64,000 bases of DNA from Actinernus sp. WN-2022 (GCA_030867875.1 JAOWCC010000237.1:7623713-7687712), one strand, 5' to 3'. Shown: positions 9,167 through 18,073, numbered from the stretch's first letter. Translations and numbers: made by a program. Notes: generated from the letters alone by a model not told the origin.

Positions 9167-10111
9167 CTAACTTTCTCTTTCTCTACAAGGCATAGTGGAT
9201 TTTAAAGCTGTTGTTATCTTAGGAACACGTAGACCAAGAAGAACAGGATTCATAGCAGAGTTTATCATGATGAACCTAGATGCAAACTGCCACAGGTAAT
9301 CACTGGCTTTACGACTCACAAGTGTTCCCTCGTAAAACATCACATTCACGAAATAAAGGTTGACAGAAATGAAAAAAGGAAGTGCCGCTAACCAAAATAA
9401 TACAACAATTAGAATGATTGTGACTGTCATTTTTCGGTCTCTCTCAATTCTTCTTGCGTTGTTTTCTTTTCCCTCCTCTTGTTGAGCTTGTTCGGCATCT
9501 CTTTCAGCATTGCATGTTAACTGCTGGATTTGCTGTCTTTGCCGTTTTAACCTCTTAAAAATTACAACATAAGTCACAGTCATTAGGACTAGTGGAAGAG
9601 AAACATGACTGTGGCTGTAGATGAGAAGAAGTACTGTGGATGGGATACCAAACAAAGGGAGCAGGCACATAAACAAAGCTAGCACCCAGATTATAGCAAT
9701 GACCATCTTGACTCTTCGACTTGTGACTAAGATCTTGTAACATAGGGGTCGAAGCACGGCAATCAGTCTATCAAACGACATCGCAGCGATAGTCAAATTG
9801 CTAACAAACACGACAAGGCTCCCAAGAAAGTAACAGGTAGCAGTGAGCAAGAAATTCTGGCGATTTTTGGAAAGAAGGTAAGTTTGTATCCCTATCACAC
9901 ATCCGTATAGTGAGCCGGTTATGAAGTCGGAGACTGACAGGTTTGCAATGAGCAACGTCGAAGGTGTTCGTAAATTCCTCTGAGGATCTTTGCAAATGGC
10001 GAAAAGAACAACAAAGCTGCCAACACATGTCACGACTGCCCAGGAAACACAAAAGAATACCAAACCGGAGTAAAATGATGGATCTGCTTTTTGCGGATCG
10101 GTTGAATTCAT
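9167..10111 (-). CDS. class A (rhodopsin-like) GPCR, type A, copy A1
   Basis: A 314-aa single-exon seven-helix plasma-membrane receptor; ligand unknown. Approximate helices: TM1 16-40, TM2 50-76, TM3 87-119, TM4 134-154, TM5 160-186, TM6 228-254, TM7 270-294. Retained class A anchors are Asp62 (2.50), Asp114-Arg115 (DR3.50), Trp142 (4.50), Pro173 and Tyr181 (5.50, 5.58), Pro245 (6.50) and Asn288-Pro289 (7.49-7.50). Departures are Ser32 for Asn1.50, Thr90 for Cys3.25, Ala243 for Trp6.48 and Leu292 for Tyr7.53. There is no Cys in the short second extracellular loop, so the usual disulfide is absent. The N-terminus has an NST sequon at residue 2. Intracellular loop 3 (about 186-227) is highly charged. 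An in-frame TAG three codons upstream fixes the start. A1 ends RERES where A2-A4 end RERAS. Confidence 0.92.
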   Translation of the reverse strand: MNSTDPQKADPSFYSGLVFFCVSWAVVTCVGSFVVLFAICKDPQRNLRTPSTLLIANLSVSDFITGSLYGCVIGIQTYLLSKNRQNFLLTATCYFLGSLVVFVSNLTIAAMSFDRLIAVLRPLCYKILVTSRRVKMVIAIIWVLALFMCLLPLFGIPSTVLLLIYSHSHVSLPLVLMTVTYVVIFKRLKRQRQQIQQLTCNAERDAEQAQQEEGKENNARRIERDRKMTVTIILIVVLFWLAALPFFISVNLYFVNVMFYEGTLVSRKASDYLWQFASRFIMINSAMNPVLLGLRVPKITTALKSTMPCRERES

Positions 10112-10477
10112 AGTGTTCTACTACTCTTAGTAGTAGCAGGGAGCGATCATTCTATAGTTGGTAAGTTTGACTGTTCCTAGTGAAATTTTTTTTTATTCGT
10201 AACTAAAAATTAGCTGTGGTTAAAAGAAGTCGACAACCAATCGAAGGCTTGGAAAAAGCTAAATAGAAATTAGACGTCTATTCCTCCTAAAATTAAATAA
10301 AACACAGCGCATTTAGAGGATAGAAAAACTAATTAAGTAGAATGTCAAGTACAAAATTAAGAATATCATAACGCGCAAGTTAATATGAATTTCAAAAAGG
10401 CTGCAAGGAATACTGTTACAAGCGAAAGTGTTGCCGGATCTGTGGAGATCAGGATCAGCAGAAGGAATGAAATCTAT
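10112..10477 (-). promoter_or_regulatory. A1 upstream region
   Basis: Presumed 5' UTR and promoter of A1, shared by all type A copies. A 19-bp hairpin, CTACTAC-5 nt-GTAGTAG, sits 6-8 bases upstream of the ATG in type A only; type B lacks its first arm. No TATA box was confidently identified. Confidence 0.4.
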
Positions 10478-10673
10478 GAAGACTGCAAGGCTGATCGGAC
10501 GGCTGTACGATGTTATGTATTGTACACCGTATTTCCATTCGACAGAACGAACCTTCTTCAAGGGCTATAACTTAGCTCATATAACTCCTGAAGCAGGTGT
10601 TCGTTCTGCCCAACCGAAATACAGTGTACAATAAATAACATCGTACAATCGTCCGATCAGCCTTGCAGTCTTC
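10478..10673. repeat. long hairpin upstream of A1
   Basis: A near-complete inverted repeat of 196 bp. The left arm begins GAAGACTGCAAGGCTGATCG and its reverse complement ends at 10673. The arms are about 90 bp with a 10-nt loop (ACTTAGCTCA) and a handful of mismatches. The plus-strand ORFs read across it (10385-10570, 10428-10634) are by-products of the repeat. It is either an old foldback element or, if transcribed, a source of long hairpin RNA. Confidence 0.8.
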
Positions 10674-11100
10674 GTATACAAGTTAAAATGATTCATATTG
10701 AGTGATTAGTTCCATATATTACTGCTGCAAGAAAGGCACTTTTATGCTATTGTACGTTATAATTTGGCTCAGCTGATGTTATTCCCAGCATAAGCTAAAG
10801 ATTTTACTATCCTTTTGAGTAAGGCGATGATAGATTGAGTAATCATAGACCTAATTTGCTTCGCTCTCCGGATCTCAATACAGAACACCTGTCATAACAC
10901 GTTGAACAGTAAAGGTAAAACAACGTAACTCGTGACGGTGATTCTACTTGAGGCCGAAATGATACCTACGAATTAACACGGGCCTCATCCGGGGACGAGG
11001 ATGAAGGGCACGTCTGTGCGTGTTCGGTGCGTGTCTCGTCTCGTCTCAGACCTTAACTTTGACTTTGTCTGTGTACATGTGGGGTCCAGTATCGGACCAG
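10674..11100. other. A-to-B interval, including the Gypsy empty site
   Basis: After the hairpin this reads TTCGTATACAAGTTAAAATG. The same flank in B units is interrupted by the Gypsy LTR at this point and resumes at TAAAATGATTCA. Type A units thus preserve the uninserted site. No gene seen. Confidence 0.65.
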
Positions 11101-11329
11101 GTTTCATGAGAAAAAAATGGCTCCAAAACCTGGATTTCCAAATTATTGTGAAAACAATCCCGGATTTTCTCCCTGGTTGGTTATTCTGAATCGTCAAAAA
11201 CCCGGAATTTCGCTTCTTATTTTTAGAGTAAAACCCTGACCCGGAAATCAAAATTAAGTTCAGACCTGTACCCGGTACCGTCGCACGTAGATATTTCGTT
11301 ATAAACGAGAATGCAATCCCTCCCCCTGT
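11101..11329. repeat. dispersed repeat copy in unit 1
   Basis: Same family as 7476-7735. It ends in a short C-rich tract and directly abuts the TGTCTTCATACTCGAGT block of the following B 3' flank. It is present only in the A-B intervals, four copies in all. Confidence 0.75.
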
Positions 11330-11397
11330 CTTCATACTCGAGTCTAAATACTGATACATTCCTCAAAAAAATAATCCTACTCGATACATACATATGA

Positions 11398-11535
11398 GTT
11401 ATTTACCGGCTGAGAGGTCCGTATAGACAAACATTGTGCACGAAGTCTTGTAATGTACTGACCGAGGCCGCATTACTATATCAACACCGAGGGCACAGTT
11501 TTTCTATACAGACCGACCCTAATCCGGTAAATAAC
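11398..11535. repeat. 138-bp inverted repeat, 3' of B1
   Basis: Same element as 8391-8528, with GAGGGCACAG in place of GAGTGCACAG near the right arm. Confidence 0.75.
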
Positions 11536-12175
11536 GTATGTTTTTCCTCTATTCTCTTTCGATTTGAGAGTCGAATCATTGTACAAACTCCAGTTCATTG
11601 AAAGAGCGCGCACTAGTTATCGTGACCGTGGTCAGAGATAGGAAAAGCCACCCGCACCCGGAATCAGTCAGATCGCAGGAAATTGTAGCTTACCGCCCGC
11701 TCGATCGCGCTCGAAAAAAAAAATGTTTCTTTTTCTTCAAGTAGCAGCTGGACCAATTTCAACGGGCATACTGTTTGTGATCCTCATTTGAACTTTAGTT
11801 AACGTGTCTTTGATAAATTGAGAAATGTTGGGCATTCGTTTTGGAAACAAGGTAGGTTCCAATAAACGCATTTCAATGTCACGAATGTCATGGAAAACAT
11901 CCCACTAAATATGTAAATTGTAGGAAATAGGTTTTCATGCTAACGTTATTCAAGTGAATTGAAACACATAAAGGCAAGGCTCCCAACCAGAATAATGTTT
12001 TGATATTCACCTAAAATGTCCGCCTATATATGCATGTTATCAACAACAAAAACCACAATATCCGCTTAAATTAATTATCGTGCAAGTGAGGATTTATTTT
12101 ACTTCGCAATTTCTTTGCCTTTCCACCGTTAATGATTTGTAAGATTTGATCACAAAGCAATATTAGCGTTACCAT

Positions 12176-13153
12176 TTAATTGCCATCAGATGTGAATATT
12201 GATGAAGGCTCAATTGCCCTTTCTCTACAAGCCAGAGAGGGTTTTAAAGCTGTTCTTATCTTGGGAACACGTAGGCCAAGAAGAACAGGATTCAGAGCAG
12301 AGTTTATCATGCTGAACCTGTATGCAAACTGCCACATGTACTCCCTGGCTTTACGACTCACAAGTGTTCCCTTGTAAAACATCATATTCACGAAATAAAG
12401 GTTGACAGCAATGAAAAAAGGAACTGCTGCTAACCAAAATAACACAACAATTAGAATGATTGTGACTGTCATTTTTCGGTCTCTCTCAATTCTTCTCGCG
12501 TTGTTTCCTTTTCTCTCCTCTTGTTGAGCTTGTTCGGCAGCTCTTTCAGCATTACATGTTAACTGCTGGATGTGCTGTCTCTGCCGTTTTAACCTCTTAA
12601 AAATTACAACATAAGTTACAGTCATTAGAACTAGTGGAAGAGAAACATGACTGTGGCTATAGATGAGAAGAAGTACTGTGGATGGGATACCAAACAAAGG
12701 GAGCAGGCACATAAACAAAGCTAGCAACCAGATTATAGCAATGACCATCTTGACTCTTCGCCTTGTGACTAAGATCTTGTAGCGTAGAGGTCTAAGCACG
12801 GCAATCAGTCTATCAAACGACATAGCAGCGATAGTCAAATTGCTAACAAACACGACAAGGCTACCAAGACGATAAACTGTAGCAGTGAGGAAGAAATTCT
12901 GGCGATTTTTGGAAAGAAGGTAAGTTTGTATCCCAATCAAACATCCGTATAGTGAGCCGGTTATGAAGTCGGAGACTGAAAGGTTTGCAATGAGCAACGT
13001 CGAAGGTGTTCGTAAATTACTCTGAGGATCTTTGTAAATGGCGAAAAGAACAACAAAGCTGCCAACACATGTCATGACTGCCCAGCAAACACAAAAGAAT
13101 ACCAAACCGGAGTAAAATGATGGATCGGCTTTTTGCGGATCGGTTGAATTCAT
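12176..13153 (-). CDS. class A GPCR, type B, copy B1
   Basis: A 325-aa receptor colinear with type A to residue 312, differing at roughly 30 positions. The tail is longer, ending IEPSSIFTSDGN. The class A anchors and the same four departures (Ser32, Thr90, Ala243, Leu292) are shared with type A. Type-specific changes cluster at the top of TM3 (Val93 and Arg95 for Cys and Phe), at Arg124, Arg131 and His194, and in the TM6-TM7 region (Ala249, Met257, Lys261, Arg270, Tyr278). This pattern would fit altered ligand or partner preference, by inference. An in-frame TAG four codons upstream fixes the start. A minus-strand AATAAA lies about 80 bp past the stop (12093-12098). Confidence 0.92.
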   Translation of the reverse strand: MNSTDPQKADPSFYSGLVFFCVCWAVMTCVGSFVVLFAIYKDPQSNLRTPSTLLIANLSVSDFITGSLYGCLIGIQTYLLSKNRQNFFLTATVYRLGSLVVFVSNLTIAAMSFDRLIAVLRPLRYKILVTRRRVKMVIAIIWLLALFMCLLPLFGIPSTVLLLIYSHSHVSLPLVLMTVTYVVIFKRLKRQRQHIQQLTCNAERAAEQAQQEERKGNNARRIERDRKMTVTIILIVVLFWLAAVPFFIAVNLYFVNMMFYKGTLVSRKAREYMWQFAYRFSMINSALNPVLLGLRVPKIRTALKPSLACRERAIEPSSIFTSDGN

Positions 13154-13487
13154 AGTGTTCTCCTAGTAGTAGCTGGGAGCGAGCATTCTATAGTTGTAAG
13201 TTTGATTGTTGGTAGCTAACTAGAAATTAGGTGCGGTTACATAGAAGTCAAGAACCAATGGACGACTTGGAAAAAGCTAAATAGAAATTACACGTCTATT
13301 TCTCTTAAATTAAAAAAAGCACAGCACGTCTAGATTAAGGAAAACTAATTAAGTAGAACGTCAAGTACAAAATTAAGATTATCAAGTTAAAATGAATTTC
13401 AAAAAGGCTGCAAGGACCACTGTTACAAGCAAAAGTGTTGCCGGATCTGTGGAGATCAGGATCAGCAGAAGGAATGAAATCTATGAA

Positions 13488-13683
13488 GACTGCAAGGCTG
13501 ATCGGACGGTTGTACGATGTTATTTATTGTACACTATATTTCGGTTCGGCAGAACGAACCTTCTTCAAGGGTTATACGAGATACTTAGCTCATATAACCC
13601 CTGAAGCAGGTGTTCGTTCTGCCGTACCGAAATATAGTGTACAATAAAGAATATCGTACATCCGTCCGATCAGCCTTGCAGTC
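13488..13683. repeat. long hairpin upstream of B1
   Basis: Type B version of the hairpin, pairing better than type A: about 88 bp with roughly five mismatches and one small internal loop. One base pair is G-C in type A and A-T in type B (left arm CCGTATTT versus CTATATTT; right arm AAATACAG versus AAATATAG). The right arm ends exactly where the Gypsy LTR begins. Confidence 0.8.
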
Positions 13684-15315
13684 TGTTTCAAAAGGTTCTG
13701 CTCTATCAGGAATAGCGACGAATAGACCTAAATCAAGCTAGCTCTGACCTCTGGTTTATTCACTTCTACTCCGAGCGTATCACGCAATAAAAACACTCCA
13801 CATAAACATAACATTCATGTAGGCCAATCACGTGCCTGATTACATATTGTAACATCCTCCTCGTTTTAAGAGAATAACAATACTCTAAAGACAAGATGAC
13901 GTAGTACGCACGTTGTCCTTTGTTAATAACTTTGAGTATTGTGGAGTTAACATAATATTTTAAGTAACCAGGAGCCTTCCTCGAACGCTGAGGCCGCACT
14001 GGCTCCTTCGGATGATTGGTGTGCGCGTTAGGAGGACTGGTCTGTGAAGATGTGGGAGGCTGGTTCGTTCGCTCATGTTGTAATGTTGTAAGGCAGGTGC
14101 GATCTGTCCTTGAAGGTCTCGCCCCGACGAGCTTTTACCCGGCTGAGCCTGTTTCGATGTTGTCATGGCTTCCGGACTCTCCGCTGATTTCTTCATATGG
14201 CACCGGTTTCTCCGGTACACATCCCCTTCAGGTGTTTCAACGCTGTATGACGGTTCATCCAGCCTAGCCGTCACGGTTGCTTTCTTTCGGGTTTTTTCTC
14301 CCAACCGAAATGGTTTTAATCGAACTACGTCGCCTTCCTCCAGCACTGGCAGGTCGTACGATTGTAGAACTTAGCCTGCCTATTTTGTCGCTTATCCAAC
14401 TCCTTGATTTCCTTGTCCGGATACACAACTCTGGGTTGCAATAAAGTTTTTGTAGTTGGAAGAAGAGTCCTCGTCCTCCTGTTCATTAGGCGCTGGGTTG
14501 GGTTCGACTTCAAACCCTGGGTTGCCGTGTTCCGGTAGTCGAGAATCGCCAGATAGGGCTCTGTTCCGGACTCAAGCGCTTTGCGGAGAAGCTGCTTAGC
14601 TGTTTTCACCGCTGATTCCGCCTTGCTGTTGCCCGGACTGCTCGTGTTATCTTCAAAGTCCCATGTCTTGGCAAACTTCGCAAATTCTTCTGCACTGAAT
14701 TGTCGGCCATTGTCACTGATTAAACGATCCGGGCAGCCGTATCGGGCAAAATGATTCTTAAGCTTTAAGATGACTGTCGCTGCACGGGTGTTCGGTAATC
14801 TATCTATCTCCCAGAAGTTACTGTAATAGTCCACCGTGATTAAGAATTCTTTGTTGTCAAACGTAAACAGGTCAACACCGACCTGTTCCCACGGACGGGT
14901 TGGAGTCTCGTGAGGCATCAGTCTCTTTCTGGGGACTTGTTCCATACGCTCGGCGCGTTTCACATGCTGCAACTAGCTCCTTTATTTCGGCGGACATTCC
15001 TGGCCAATAGAGCGTTTCTCTCGCTCGTCTCAGACACGACTCTTCCTCTTGGTGGGAGGAAAGTAGCTTCTGCTTCATTTCGTGGCGCATGCTGCTTGGA
15101 ATGACTATTATTTGCCCTCGGAATATCATTCCGTCCTGCATCGCAAGCTCATCCCGTACACTGAAATAGGGCGTTACAGGTGTCGGTAATTGCTTCCTTT
15201 CCTCAGGCCATCCGTGCAGAATGACATCCTTCAGCAGCTGTAAGGATTCATCTTTACCGGTCGCGGACCGAATTTGTTGTAGCCGCTCGCTCGAGATTCG
15301 GAGAAAGTTCGTCAG
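13684..15315 (-). mobile_element. truncated Ty3/Gypsy element, copy 1
   Basis: On the minus strand a polypurine tract (AACGAGGAGGA, about 13855-13865) is followed by a 171-bp 3' LTR, 13684-13854, opening TGTTACAATATG and closing TGAAACA. Upstream lies the integrase region. The element stops abruptly at 15315 (GTCAG), joined to host flank TAAAATGATTCA. The 5' LTR, gag, protease, RT and RNase H are gone. The longer copy at 58153-62063 shows what is missing. Confidence 0.85.
13960..15141 (-). pseudogene. Gypsy integrase remnant, copy 1
   Basis: Three overlapping frames: zinc-finger part 14872-15141, catalytic core 14325-14972, and C-terminal part 13960-14346 (LEEGDVVRLKPF through VETPEGDVYRRNR, a GPY/F-like module). 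Frameshifts near 14930 and 14340 separate them. In the core, GVDLF, ISDNG and KAESA carry the three acidic residues, but the second Asp and the Glu are only 31 residues apart instead of the usual 35. The finger ends CETR where the B7 copy has CETC. It would not make working integrase. Confidence 0.85.
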
Positions 15316-15648
15316 TAAAATGATTCAGAAAAGGCACTTTTACGCTATTGTACGTTATAATTTGGCTCAGCTGATGTTATTCCTACCATAAGCTAGAGAT
15401 TTTATTATTCTTTTGAGTAAGGCGTTGATAGATTGAGTAATTGCGTTCGACGAAGGAGAAAGAATTATAATCTTGCGTTGGACTGCCTGTGGTCATGTGT
15501 GGGTTACCTGTGCTTTCCCAGGCGAAAGAAATCGAGATTTTTGGTGCCCTGGCTGGTGTGCTACAGTTTCGGAATAAATTTTCTCGGCCGGGAAACTGAT
15601 AAGTACACAATGCGCGCGAGTTCGACGTGCTCACTGGAGTTGGAAGTT

Positions 15649-15867
15649 TTAGTGTGCTCTGAAACTTGTCTTGTTTTCCCAATCAAATACAATGTTGTTT
15701 AAAAAGTTCGTAAGTACGATTTGACAAAGCCTGAGGAAAGTGTATACCACTTCTGGAGCGTTTACAAAGTCTGATGTCCGAGCTACATCGAGCCAAAGAT
15801 GGTCTGTTTTGTCGGTCTGCCCCTCGATTGGTTCGAAGGCGAAGGATTTCAGCCGAAGCCACTCCAA
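15649..15867 (-). CDS. exon-like ORF of unknown function in the spacer
   Basis: A 72-aa ORF (LRLKSFAFEPIEGQTDKTDH and on) that stays open further upstream to about 15920. A good splice-acceptor-like tract ends in CAG at 15905-15907, and a GTATAC donor-like site lies at about 15747, giving a possible 157-nt exon, 15748-15904. I do not recognise the protein. Equivalent ORFs: 24558-24776, 30479-30697, 39388-39606, 45308-45526 and 54197-54415. It may be a captured exon from another gene or chance. Confidence 0.25.
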   Translation of the reverse strand: MEWLRLKSFAFEPIEGQTDKTDHLWLDVARTSDFVNAPEVVYTFLRLCQIVLTNFLNNIVFDWENKTSFRAH

Positions 15868-16070
15868 CCTAGAGGCGATTACTTTGCTGGGATTGTGATT
15901 TTCGCTGAACAGATACGAAAACTACAAACATCAAGATACTATAAGTATAATCATACCTGAAGAGAAATATTTGAAATATTTGACCGAATTACCCCCTTTT
16001 TGGTGAGCTATGTAATTTTTTGGTGAGCTCTCATTAATTCAATGACGTCACGGTTCTATTGTCTTGTACT

Positions 16071-16160
16071 CATGAATAAAGTGGTGGGCTCATGAATAAA
16101 GTGGTAGGCTCATGAATAAAGTGTTGGGCTAATGAATAAAGTGGTGGGCTCATGAATAAA
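16071..16160. repeat. 20-bp minisatellite, 5 copies (short)
   Basis: Unit GTGGTGGGCTCATGAATAAA with TAGG and TTGG variants. A lone sixth copy follows 30 bp later (16192-16207). Confidence 0.9.
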
Positions 16161-17289
16161 ATGGGGGTGAATATATTATCTTTTGTCTGGGGCTCATGAA
16201 TAAAGTGTGGTGGAATCTGATGACGGCATAGAAGGCGGAGGATTTCAATTTCAGCTGCACTGCATAACCCCTACAGAACTCCTAAAATGTCTTTATTATT
16301 TTCCTTACAGCTATTACCTTCGCTATCACTCGTAACGTAATTCTGAGATCAGAATATTTATAAACCTAAAAGGTAAATCCACAATGACTCATTAGAGCAA
16401 CTTTGCTATTGACCTTAGGGATTAACGATAACTGAAGGGCCATCAGTACAGTTTGATAGAAACAATAGCCCTATTGTTTTGAGGAAAACTCTTGAGATGC
16501 AAATTCTTCTCTAAAACTGAACTATAATTACCATACGAATAAAAACAAATCCACCAGATAAATTAAACAAAGTTTATTCAATTTCAAAAACACCTATTGA
16601 CAGTTTGTTTTCCTTAGTCTCACAGATTTCATAACTTTCTTATTTCTCAGTTCTTGGGTTGATATAATATAATATAATATATATAATATAAGGGTCAAGG
16701 AACATTTAAGTATACATGACATTCAGTTATATTTAGTATCGAATTAATAATCATTGTTAATTAACTATCATCTAGTAATATTCATATAAGAAATATAGAA
16801 ATATACGCATTTATGTAGACGAAACGACTGATGGTCTTAAGTCTAAAATATGATCGGAATTTAGATTTTAGGAAGCAGTTGCATATATTAGTCTATACAC
16901 CATATACACCATTTGTATTAGCAGTTATTAATTTCATTGATGAACTCTTGTAATTTCATGTTTTGCAGAATCAGTCAGTCATATAGTCAGTCAATCAGTC
17001 AGTCAATCGACTCATGGTCATGCAGTAAATTCGGGCAGAATACTGCGGTAATAAATTTAAAACTGATTAAAAGAAATCCCTGTGTGTCAAGTCAGTTGTT
17101 CTCGGACTTTCCCGCCATCTTTTCTAATGCTTATTATCGCTGGGTGTTCTTTTATATTTTCCTATCAAGAGACTGATTTTATAGCGCTTGCTTGTTAGTC
17201 TGAGAATTCGTCCTCAAGTTTGTCTTCATACTCGAGTCTAAATATTGATACATTCCTCTAAAAAAATCCTACTCGATACATACATATGA

Positions 17290-17427
17290 GTTATTTACCG
17301 GCTGAGAGGTCCGTATAGAGAAACATTGTGTACGAAGTCTTGTAATGGACTGACCGAGGCCGCATTACTATATCAACACCGAGTGCACAGTTTCTCTATA
17401 CAGACCGACCCTAATCCGGTAAATAAC
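17290..17427. repeat. 138-bp inverted repeat, 3' of A2
   Basis: Type A variant with TAGAGAAACATTGTGTAC in the left arm. Confidence 0.75.
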
Positions 17428-18073
17428 GTATGTTTTACCTCTATTCTCTTTCTATTTGAGAGTCGAATCATTGTACAAACTCTAGTTCATTGAAAGAGCG
17501 CGCACTAGTTATCGTGACCGTGGTCAGAGATAGGAAAAGCCGCCCGCCCCTGGAATCAGTCAGATCGCCCGCTCGATCGCGCTCGAAAAACATAAATTGT
17601 TTCAGGTAGCAGCTGGACCAATTTAAACGGGCATACTGTTTGTGATCATCAGTTTAACTTTAGTTAACGTGCCTTTAATAACTTGAGAAATGTTGGGCAT
17701 TCGTTTTGGAAACAAGGTAGGATCCAAAAAACGTATTTCAATGTCATGCACGAATGTCATGGAAAACATCCCACTAAATATGTAAATTGTAGGAAATAGG
17801 TTTTCATGCTAACGTTATTCAAGTGAATTGAAATACGTAAAGGCAAGGCTGCCAACCAGAACAATGTTTTGATATACACCTAAAATGTACACCAATGCAT
17901 GTTATCAACAACAAAAACCATGATATACGTTTAAATTACTTATTGTGCAAGTGAGAATTTATTTTACTTGGCAATTTCTTTGCCTTTCCACTTTTAATGA
18001 TTCGGAAGATTTCATCACAAAGCAATATTAGCGTTACCATTTAATTGCCATCACATGTGAATATTGATGAAGG

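Larger units (their letters stand above)
8227..17124. repeat. array unit 1 (A1, B1, short minisatellite)
   Basis: 8898 bp. Its A-B part matches the 8.97-kb units, but its integrase carries the Pro variant (TLLQPRVV) and its minisatellite has 5 copies, both markers of the 5.86-kb units. It therefore looks like the product of a crossover between the two unit types. Its first 850 bp are diverged from all other units. Confidence 0.85.
15316..17289. other. spacer 1 (short type)
   Basis: Shared by all six internal Gypsy-bearing units. In order: a flank homologous to 10690-10850; an exon-like ORF (see 15649-15867); a full CRE palindrome TGACGTCA at 16043-16050; the minisatellite; an AT-rich run with TATAA repeats at about 16661-16692; an (AGTC)n-type run at 16971-17009; then the next unit's start. 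The 79-aa plus-strand ORF at 16937-17176 is mostly translation of the AGTC run. Confidence 0.6.

Noticed and set aside
9555..9743. Minus-strand ORFs in other frames inside type A genes (9555-9743, 9801-10052 and copies)
   Set aside because: Out-of-frame shadows of the receptor coding sequence.
10385..10634. Plus-strand ORFs over the long hairpins (MNFKKAAR... and MLPDLWRSG...) in every unit
   Set aside because: They overlap in two frames, cross the hairpin stem, and are repeated only because the unit is. No domain is recognisable.
10985..11359. 124-aa minus-strand ORF in each A-B interval and similar ORFs at 7586-7819
   Set aside because: They are translations of a dispersed repeat with a C-rich tail. 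The reading frame is not preserved between family members.
14016..14374. Plus-strand ORFs opposite the integrase (also 14910-15104 and copies)
   Set aside because: Antisense shadows of the Gypsy integrase coding strand.
16071..16160. Regular 20-bp repeats resembling a CRISPR array
   Set aside because: Head-to-tail repeats without spacers, in an animal-type genome with no cas genes. A minisatellite explains them fully.
16937..17176. 79-aa plus-strand ORF with an SQSYSQSISQSIDS stretch, present in six spacers
   Set aside because: The Ser/Gln/Ile-rich part is the AGTC microsatellite translated, and the rest is unit flank.
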